From contig NZ_RQIH01000004.1 in the NCBI RefSeq assembly GCF_003939025.1, positions 1 through 64,000 on the forward strand: 64,000 bases of DNA. The letters run 5' to 3'. A model generated the notes under the pieces. The model was not told the origin of the DNA. It saw only the letters and a list, made by a program, of their open reading frames with translations, and ran no database searches. This DNA is from Rhizobium sophoriradicis (lineage in GTDB: Bacteria > Pseudomonadota > Alphaproteobacteria > Rhizobiales > Rhizobiaceae). How positions within the stretch are numbered: the stretch's first letter is position 1; each line of letters begins with the position of its first letter. Shown here piece after piece: positions 9,122 through 15,903 of the stretch. Made by a program: the position numbers and the translations under genes.

Positions 9122-9595
9122 CTACTCGTTATTGAGGCGACCATTGCGATGCGCCATTCTAAGGGTGATGGCGTAGGAACTAGGCGACCTCTTGCCTGGT
9201 AACTGCGAATCCAGAATGAGGCTCCTTGCGTCACCAAAGGCCGTCGCGATTTCGAGGATTTGTTCAGATGCGGTGATCCGCCACATTTTGTAACCCAGAT
9301 CTTTGTCAAAGCCGCAGCCCTTGGCCTCCTCGGCTTCTGGGCCGGTGATAATAAAGATGCGGGTTGAATCCAGCCTGTAGCAATGGCCCTCGAAAGCGTA
9401 GCCATAAGCAAGCACTGTGTAGCCGGTTACTCTTCCGGCATGCAGCTTTACTTGCAGCTCTGCTTTACTCACAAGCCCGACATCCAGATGGGCGATGCCG
9501 TTGGCATCATTCAAATCTATGCCGTAAAGTATAACCTCATCCGCTTTATAGCGGCGCCCAGAAAGTGAGGGTGCTGGAACGCTGTCGTCTGTCAT
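9122..9595 (-). CDS. Unknown protein in YcaO-TfuA operon, 157 aa
   Basis: Not recognised. The ATG at 9595 is preceded by GGGAGG and lies 19 bases after the metallopeptidase stop, so co-translation is likely. The sequence is beta-rich, with repeated hydrophobic alternation (ADEVILYGIDLND, LQVKLHAGRVTGYTVLAYGY, RIFIITGPEAEE). It contains two cysteines and no signal peptide or membrane segment. It may be a soluble partner, an immunity or carrier protein, or a protein substrate of the YcaO-TfuA pair; the sequence does not decide. Confidence 0.65.
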   Translation of the reverse strand: MTDDSVPAPSLSGRRYKADEVILYGIDLNDANGIAHLDVGLVSKAELQVKLHAGRVTGYTVLAYGYAFEGHCYRLDSTRIFIITGPEAEEAKGCGFDKDLGYKMWRITASEQILEIATAFGDARSLILDSQLPGKRSPSSYAITLRMAHRNGRLNNE

Positions 9596-9614
9596 CGATG
9601 CCTCCCGTCGTTGG

Positions 9615-10835
9615 TTAGAGAATGCCGCGCCACCTCATGCAATCGTCAAGCTGGTCGAGATAGGAGATCCCGCGCCCGCGGCTCGCCGCCTCGAGGAAGG
9701 CCAGGGCCGCCGCTTCGAAGGTCAGGCTGTCGGGATCGAGGTATTTCCAGGAGCGAATGAGCGCTTCGCCGATGACGTCGCGCGCCTCCTGCAGCGCGGC
9801 TTTCGCGGCGAAATGCATCAGCTCGTAGGATGCTGCCGATCCGTGCAGTGCTTCTTCCATCAGCGCCGGCGCCATTTGTTGGCGCAGATTGCTGAAGCGC
9901 CTCGGATCGATATCCGAAAGTCCGCGCTCGAACAGCAGCGACTGGTAGACCTCGATTAGGCAGTCGAAGAGGCCAGCTGCAAAGGGTTTTGACCGGTCGT
10001 GCACTTCCTGGCTGACATCGCCGATGCGAAGCGAATTGTTGAGCGATCTGACCTGCTTCTCGTCGCTGAGCTCGGCGAATTTATCGAGTTCGTTGTGCAG
10101 CAGCAGATTGCCGCCGGTGCGGCGCAGCAGTCGGTCGAGCGCCGTGTCGAAGTGCAGCAGTCCGAGCAGCGAGATGAAATCGGCGATCGCTTCGTGATAG
10201 GCAAAGAAATCGCAGCCCGATCCGTCGCTTTCGAGGATGCCGAGTTCGCTGAGCAGAATGAGGTGGCCCATTTCATGGGCGACCGCATCGAAATTCAGCG
10301 CGAAACAGGATGCCCGGCCGTGCTCCTCGCTTTCGCCGAGCTCGAGAAAGCCGAAGCCGGATTGGGCATTTTGCCAATGCGGGATGCAGGGAACGATTTC
10401 CAGCCGTTCCAGCGTCGGCTGGAAGAACCAGACGATCGAGCGGCCGAGATAGCTCTCGCAGATGTCGAGGACGCGGCGGGTGCAGGCATAGCTATGGGTC
10501 GCAAGGAAGCCCGGTGCGCCCGGCCCGATGTGATCAAAATGGCCGTCGGGGCCGGGCTCGGCCGGCGGCTGCAGCAGGCCGGGATAGGGTGGAATATAAG
10601 GCGCGGCATAGGGCGATTTTGCCTCGAGCGGATTTGCCACATAGATGCGGGCGTCGGACGGCCCCGCAAGGATCGGCCCTGCCGAAGGTCCGATCCACAC
10701 CACTTCGGGTTTTTCGTAGCCGGGAATGAAGGATGGCTGGGGAAAGACAAGGAAACGTGTCCCAAGCGGCCGCTCTGCAGCTGCCCCTTGTCCTGCGCCC
10801 TCGTTATGCGTGATGGCATCCAATGCTGCCCCCAC
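9615..10835 (-). CDS. Gluzincin-type zinc metallopeptidase of YcaO-TfuA operon
   Basis: A protein of about 406 residues with a clear zinc site: AHEMGH (HExxH at 187-191), followed 24 residues later by YHEAIADF. This resembles the E-A-x-(S/A)-D glutamate motif that supplies the third zinc ligand in M4/M36 (thermolysin-like) peptidases. The N-terminal 120 residues are Pro/Gly-rich, with PYIPPYPGLLQPP, and no signal peptide is seen, so it probably acts in the cytoplasm. The GTG start at 10835 is uncertain because no strong ribosome binding site is visible. Position between tfuA and two small genes suggests it trims a modified peptide or protein, but that is inferred from context. Confidence 0.75.
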   Translation of the reverse strand: MGAALDAITHNEGAGQGAAAERPLGTRFLVFPQPSFIPGYEKPEVVWIGPSAGPILAGPSDARIYVANPLEAKSPYAAPYIPPYPGLLQPPAEPGPDGHFDHIGPGAPGFLATHSYACTRRVLDICESYLGRSIVWFFQPTLERLEIVPCIPHWQNAQSGFGFLELGESEEHGRASCFALNFDAVAHEMGHLILLSELGILESDGSGCDFFAYHEAIADFISLLGLLHFDTALDRLLRRTGGNLLLHNELDKFAELSDEKQVRSLNNSLRIGDVSQEVHDRSKPFAAGLFDCLIEVYQSLLFERGLSDIDPRRFSNLRQQMAPALMEEALHGSAASYELMHFAAKAALQEARDVIGEALIRSWKYLDPDSLTFEAAALAFLEAASRGRGISYLDQLDDCMRWRGIL

Positions 10836-10877
10836 CGCTCGTTGCCCAACGTCAAGCGATCGTCGACTATACCAGTA

Positions 10878-11642
10878 CTACGTGCCTTTCGACAAGACAG
10901 TACCGAGCATGTTGTAGTATTCCATGTCGTTGGCGAATGATTCCGTAAGTTCAAACTCGCGATGAATGGGTTTATTCGGACTGCTGATATTTTGCTTGGC
11001 CAGATATGTGAGCAGATTTACCGCATCGGTCCTTTTCTGGTTTGCAGCCCCAATTTTCAGCCAAGCCTTTAGTGCTTGAAGCGCGCCGGCCGGGGCATGG
11101 TTGTTTTCGGCCGCCGTCAGAAGCCTGGCGAATGATCGTTCGCTGAAGTGAAGCGCGCGCGCCAGCGTTTCGAGATCGCATCGCAGGCGTCTGTCGATGA
11201 CGCCGGCGCGTTCGGCTCCTTTGAGCGTCAGCCTGATGTCGATGAGGGCGTCGCCCAATGCGCGTGATCCGAGTGCGGCGGGCGCCATCGGCACCGTCAC
11301 GTCGGCATCGTCGGCGAGCGGGTGCCTCCCGTACCAGCGGTAGATCAGTCCATGGCCGATCATGCCCTCAGGCGCGAGTTCGGCCGCCCGCAGCGCGCCG
11401 ATGCTGGCGGCGCCGTAGATGCGCACGCCGCGGGTCATCGCCCAGAGGATTTCCTGGTGGCGGACCGCCGGAAGCTCTCCGAAGACGCCGTCGATCAGCA
11501 CGATCGCCGCGGGCGTATATTCGGCCACGGCCCGCACGACATCCGCGCAGCCGACGGGAGGACGATAGACCGCATCCAGATAGGTCCGGGCTTGCGTCTC
11601 GGAGAGGGTCGGGCCGAGAAAAACCACGATGTCATCGCGCAA
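10878..11642 (-). CDS. TfuA family protein (YcaO partner)
   Basis: A 254-residue TfuA protein, the partner that supplies or delivers sulfur to YcaO enzymes in thioamide formation. The family core is plain: DIVVFLGPTLSETQAR at the start, then LIDGVFGELPAVRHQEILWA, GVRIYGAASIGALRAAEL and YRWYGRHPLADDADVTV. The frame extends upstream to 11741, but the TTG at 11642 begins exactly at the conserved N-terminus, has GGAGG six bases before it and overlaps the ycaO stop by 11 bases, so I use it. The C-terminal 90 residues are a helical extension. Coupled translation with YcaO suggests a stoichiometric pair. Confidence 0.9.
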   Translation of the reverse strand: MRDDIVVFLGPTLSETQARTYLDAVYRPPVGCADVVRAVAEYTPAAIVLIDGVFGELPAVRHQEILWAMTRGVRIYGAASIGALRAAELAPEGMIGHGLIYRWYGRHPLADDADVTVPMAPAALGSRALGDALIDIRLTLKGAERAGVIDRRLRCDLETLARALHFSERSFARLLTAAENNHAPAGALQALKAWLKIGAANQKRTDAVNLLTYLAKQNISSPNKPIHREFELTESFANDMEYYNMLGTVLSKGT

Positions 11643-12789
11643 GATCGGCCTCCGGATTGGTTTCCAGCGGCGGCGCAACGACGCGTACGACGTGAAGTGG
11701 GACGCGATCATCGGAATGAAGAACGACAAGAGCGGCCGCATGCGCGCCCGCCAGCTTCAGCGCCTCGATGACCGGCCGTAGGGACCGGTCGCCGGCGTCG
11801 GAACCGGGGGCATAGGAGCGGCCGCCTTTTGCGAGTTGTTCGCGCCACGCGGCCAGTTCGCTCACGTCGGCATGGCCGTAAAGCTCCGTCCTGATATCGT
11901 CGCGCGCCGCAGAGATGACGCCGAGGCGGGACTGGCAGGCTTCCAGCAATGCGCTTGTCAGCGCCGTATCATGGCTGAAATCGCAGCCGAAGCCTTCCGC
12001 CGGCAAAGGCGCAAAGGGGGCTTGGCTCGCATCTTCCATGACGTGACACCAATAGACCGGCAACGCGTGCGGCGCCGGGATCTGCCAGATTCCGACGACA
12101 AAACCTGTTTGGGCGAGCCGCTGCATGATGTAGCCGGCGCTTCCCGATTGCACCGACCGGCTATCGATCTGGAAGCGGTCGAAGAAATGCGGCGTCTTCA
12201 TCGCCGTGCAGCGCGCCTGCCGTTCCAGAATTTCCAGGCAGGCATGCAGGACGGCGCCTTGCAGGCTCGTGCCGGCGGCGAGGCCCGTCGTGTCGCGGGC
12301 GATCCAATGGGGATGCGGCGACGGGACGAGATAGGCGGTATCGACGAGGGCAAGCGGAACCGCCATTTGCCCCCCCGAAAGGAGATCGAGCCCGTCAATC
12401 CAGGAGAGAATCTCCTCGTCGCGGCCGATGCCGAGATGCGACCAGTCTCCCCGGGAGTTCATGTCGCGCAGGCTTGCCATGAAGGTACGCTCCGGCTCAA
12501 TCCGCTCCGAGGCCCAGCCTTCCAGCGACTCCATCAGGCCCGAGATCGCCGCCAGGGGAAAGGTCAGCCCCTTGCCCTGGCTGACGGTGACGGAGCGTGA
12601 GCGCGGCCGCACGACCTGGACGACCGGGACGCCGATCCGGTCGAGCCCGGTGATCGAACCAAGCCGGGTGATGCCGTATTCCGCTTTGCGCGCGAGGATA
12701 TGCTGCACCGTCTGCCCGGGATCGGGAGGCGAGGGGGGCTCGGTATCAGCGAGGATATCGGCGATGTTATCGAGCATCCCTATGTCCAT
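11632..12789 (-). CDS. YcaO-domain protein (TfuA-associated)
   Basis: A 385-residue YcaO enzyme; the family activates backbone amides with ATP to make azolines, amidines or, with TfuA, thioamides. The ATP/Mg-binding elements are visible: SQGKGLTFPLAAISGLMESL (about 90-110), TTGLAAGTSLQGAVLHACLE with the following EILERQA, and EACQSRLGVISAARDD. The C-terminus reads VVAPPLETNP, not the Pro-rich PxPxP of azoline-forming cyclodehydratases, which fits a TfuA-type enzyme. No E1-like or dehydrogenase partner lies nearby. The gene starts nine bases after the cyclase gene stop. The substrate is unknown. Confidence 0.92.
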   Translation of the reverse strand: MDIGMLDNIADILADTEPPSPPDPGQTVQHILARKAEYGITRLGSITGLDRIGVPVVQVVRPRSRSVTVSQGKGLTFPLAAISGLMESLEGWASERIEPERTFMASLRDMNSRGDWSHLGIGRDEEILSWIDGLDLLSGGQMAVPLALVDTAYLVPSPHPHWIARDTTGLAAGTSLQGAVLHACLEILERQARCTAMKTPHFFDRFQIDSRSVQSGSAGYIMQRLAQTGFVVGIWQIPAPHALPVYWCHVMEDASQAPFAPLPAEGFGCDFSHDTALTSALLEACQSRLGVISAARDDIRTELYGHADVSELAAWREQLAKGGRSYAPGSDAGDRSLRPVIEALKLAGAHAAALVVLHSDDRVPLHVVRVVAPPLETNPEADLAR

Positions 12790-12798
12790 CGCATCCCT

Positions 12799-15795
12799 CT
12801 ATCTCGAGCCAAGCAGTCCATCCAGGCTGCTCTTTGCCCTTTCGGCCAGCCAGGCGGCCTTTTGTCCCTCGGCAATCTGGATCGCGCGCGTGAGGTCTCT
12901 TCTGATTGATGACGGCGCACCGTTGAGATCGCCCTTCAGTTTGGCGCTGAGGCGATAGAGTTCGCCGAGCCAGAACCACTGGCCGCTGCTGCGCCCGACA
13001 TTGATGGCATTCTGGACGATTGCCAGCGCTTCGGCAGGCTTGCCGAGCCGCTGCAGCACCTGCGCATGCATGTCGCTGTGCATGGAAAAATTATCGTCGG
13101 TGCCCAATTGCTGCTGCAGCAGCAGACCGGCCTCGAAGCGCGCCTCGCCGCGTCCCGCGTGTGAGCTCATCAGCTCAGCCCAGCCGCAATACATATTGGC
13201 TCGCGCCTGGCTTGCCGCCAGCCCGTGCCGCTCGGCGAGCGACAGCATCCGTTCGCCCAGCGCGTGGACCTCGGCATATCGGCTCTGGCAGCGGGCAAGC
13301 ACCATGGCGTAGTAGAGCGCATGCACCATGCTCCCGGCGTGATCGGTCGCCGTCCCCCATTCCAGGCATTCTCGGATCGCATCCTCGCTGGCGCCGGTTT
13401 CGTTGAGCAGCAGGTAGGAGAGGGCGCTCTCGCCCAGCCCGCAGACCTTTGCGTCATGTCCGCCGAAGAAGGCGCGATTGCGCACCGCGCTGTCGGCCTC
13501 GTAAAGATCGAGGCCCTTGGCGACACAATCGAGACAGAAGGCGTGCTCGCCGGCATGGAAGCTCGTCGCCCAGCCGCAATGATAGGACTGCAGCCTCGTC
13601 TCCCGATCCTCGACCGCCTGCATGTCGCCGACGACAACCCGCGCGCGCGACTGCTGCGTCAGAATATTCGGCGCCGTGAACCACCATCCCCAATAGACCG
13701 GGAAGTGTTTCATCCGAACGGCCGGCGGCTGTTTCTTCAGGAGCTGCATGGCGCGGGAATAGACCCGGCGGGCGCTCTGCGAACCCTCGCCCTCGAGGGC
13801 TGCCGCCACGACGCCTCGCAGTTCGAACAGGCTCAAGGCGAGCTCGGTGCGGTCGGGATGGCGCCGCGACAGGCTGTCGATCTCCCGCCCGCAGAGCTCC
13901 AGCGAGACATTTGCCTCGCGCATGGCGGAGCGAAGCACGCAGGCTTCCGCCGCCGCCAGGGCAAATCGGGCGGCTGCATCATGCAGGCCCGCCTCGGCAC
14001 ATTGCCAGGCGGCGATCGCTGACGGCAGGCTCGGCTTCGCCTCGCCGATCAGGCGATCGGCGATCCGCCTGTGGATGCGACGCCGGTCGCTCCTCAATAG
14101 GCTGCCATAGGCCGCCTCCTGCGCCAGCACGTGCCGGAATTGAAAGGAGCCATGCGTGACGGAAGAGGGCTCGATGATGCCCTGAGCGAGAAGCCGCTCG
14201 ATGTCGGTCTCGACCTTCTGGCGGCTCACGCCCTCGAGAAGGTAGGTTAGCAGCGAAATGCTGAATTCGCGGCCGATGACGCTGGCAAATTGCGCCGCCC
14301 GCCGCGCCGAACCGGTCGCTGCCAGTCGGGCGGACAGCAGATCATTGAGCGAGGAGACGCCGCCTTCCCGCAGCAGCCCTTTCCACTCGGACAGCGACTT
14401 GCCGAGCGGCTGCCGTTCACGCAGGAAATTGGTCAGCTCTTCGGCGTAAAGCGGCATGCCATCGCATTGATCGAGAACGAAATCCGACAGGCCGGGCGGG
14501 GGATGCTCGCGCCAGATCGAGGCGACGAGATCGCGAACAGCAGCAGCGGTCAGGCCCGACAGCTCGATCTCGGTTGCGAGCGCGAGGGATCGTCTGATCC
14601 GCGATGTCTGCACGATGAGCAGCGGCAGCCCGACCGCCAGCGCCCCCAGCCGGTCGATCAGCTCCAGCGTCATGTCGTCGGCCCAGTGCACATCCTCGAA
14701 AATGAGCAGCGTCGGAACGTCGGGCGCTTTGCATGTCAGCACGCCGGCGGCCGCTTCGATGACCTTGCGCCGGAAGGCGCGCCCGGCCAGATCGGAGACA
14801 CGAATATTGCGCGACGGCGCCGCAGATTGGTCGGCGGTGAATGCGAGGATCGTCTCGACCGCGGCTGCGTCCACCTCTCGGCCGGATGCCTGAAGCGCCC
14901 GCATGAAGGCGCTGATGTTGCCATCCTTCAGAACCGAAGCGTCGCCGACGAGCCGCTCGAGAAACGAAACGAACGGATGCAGCGGCTGGCTCTCCAGCCG
15001 CCTGCCGCACTGAAAGACCACGGCCTCATGCTGGGTTGCCTGCAGATTTCGAGCGAATTCGCCGACCAGCCGGGATTTGCCGATACCCGCCTCGCCGACC
15101 ACGGCGATCAGGCTGCCCTTGCTCTCGAGCGCCGAATTCCAGGCGCTCGCAAGAGCGGCAAGCTCTCTTTCCCTGCCGCGAATAGGCCGGTCCGGCTCCG
15201 CAGATGGCGCCGGTTCCCCGGCCGCAGGATCACGCTCCTGCGGGCGCCAGAGCCCGATCGGCTCGACAAAGCCTTTCAGCCTCGCCTCCCGCAACAGGGC
15301 GTAATCAAATTTGTGCCGTGTCAGCTGAACGGTGGAATCGGCGACAAGCACTGAATTGGGCTCGGCCTCGGCTTGCAGGCGCGCCGCCAGAACCGGCGCC
15401 GCGCCGACGATCTCGTCACCTTCTGTCGAGAAGACGACAAGGCCGGTGGCAACGCCGATCCTCAGCCGGAAGGGCGTGCGCGCCTTGCCCTTGGCCCCGG
15501 CCGCCGCGATGCGCAGCAGCTCCAGCGAGGCCCGCACCGCGCTTTCGGCGGCATCTTCGGATTGCTCGGGATAGCCGAAGAAGCAGCATCCGCCATCGCC
15601 GAGCCGCTGATGAAGAAATCCGCCGTGTTTCCGGATGATCGTTTCGGCGCTCTGATGTAACGCCGAAACCGATCGGAAGAATTTCTCCGGTTCGCTGCGC
15701 AGCAAAAGCTCCGTCGAACCGACAATGTCATAGAATAGGGCCGTGACCTGTCGCCGCTCACCTGTAAACCGAATTCGTGCGTCGAGGGTTTTCAT
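12799..15795 (-). CDS. Class III nucleotide cyclase / AAA ATPase / TPR protein
   Basis: A 998-residue multidomain regulator. Residues about 10-185 form a class III adenylate/guanylate cyclase domain with both metal-binding aspartates in context (FYDIVGST, Asp23; RLGDGGCCFFGYP, Asp67). A predicted ATPase follows, with Walker A GEAGIGKS (about 234-241) and Walker B-like LLIFEDVHWAD. From about 600 onward the sequence is helical repeat of TPR character. No helix-turn-helix domain is visible at the C-terminus. The family is common as stand-alone signalling ATPases. The position directly upstream of ycaO, with a nine-base gap, recalls the kinase/cyclase fusion proteins reported beside other YcaO (TOMM) clusters. 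It may regulate or power the pathway; this is inference. Confidence 0.88.
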   Translation of the reverse strand: MKTLDARIRFTGERRQVTALFYDIVGSTELLLRSEPEKFFRSVSALHQSAETIIRKHGGFLHQRLGDGGCCFFGYPEQSEDAAESAVRASLELLRIAAAGAKGKARTPFRLRIGVATGLVVFSTEGDEIVGAAPVLAARLQAEAEPNSVLVADSTVQLTRHKFDYALLREARLKGFVEPIGLWRPQERDPAAGEPAPSAEPDRPIRGRERELAALASAWNSALESKGSLIAVVGEAGIGKSRLVGEFARNLQATQHEAVVFQCGRRLESQPLHPFVSFLERLVGDASVLKDGNISAFMRALQASGREVDAAAVETILAFTADQSAAPSRNIRVSDLAGRAFRRKVIEAAAGVLTCKAPDVPTLLIFEDVHWADDMTLELIDRLGALAVGLPLLIVQTSRIRRSLALATEIELSGLTAAAVRDLVASIWREHPPPGLSDFVLDQCDGMPLYAEELTNFLRERQPLGKSLSEWKGLLREGGVSSLNDLLSARLAATGSARRAAQFASVIGREFSISLLTYLLEGVSRQKVETDIERLLAQGIIEPSSVTHGSFQFRHVLAQEAAYGSLLRSDRRRIHRRIADRLIGEAKPSLPSAIAAWQCAEAGLHDAAARFALAAAEACVLRSAMREANVSLELCGREIDSLSRRHPDRTELALSLFELRGVVAAALEGEGSQSARRVYSRAMQLLKKQPPAVRMKHFPVYWGWWFTAPNILTQQSRARVVVGDMQAVEDRETRLQSYHCGWATSFHAGEHAFCLDCVAKGLDLYEADSAVRNRAFFGGHDAKVCGLGESALSYLLLNETGASEDAIRECLEWGTATDHAGSMVHALYYAMVLARCQSRYAEVHALGERMLSLAERHGLAASQARANMYCGWAELMSSHAGRGEARFEAGLLLQQQLGTDDNFSMHSDMHAQVLQRLGKPAEALAIVQNAINVGRSSGQWFWLGELYRLSAKLKGDLNGAPSSIRRDLTRAIQIAEGQKAAWLAERAKSSLDGLLGSR

Positions 15796-15903
15796 AGCGG
15801 GGCGCCCAACACCACTGAAGCCGTGTTCAGGACATCCGATTTAATGCCTGCATGCAAGCTTTTCGTGCGGTGATGCTAATATATTCTGCTATTCGCTTGC
15901 GGT

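Noticed and set aside
11632..11741. N-terminal extension of TfuA into ycaO
   Set aside because: The extra 33 residues lie entirely within the YcaO C-terminus and do not match TfuA; a TTG with a good ribosome binding site starts at the conserved N-terminus.
14290..15354. 354-codon plus-strand frame opposite the cyclase/ATPase gene
   Set aside because: Antisense shadow; Arg/Gln/Asp-rich with no motif, while the minus frame has intact cyclase and Walker motifs.
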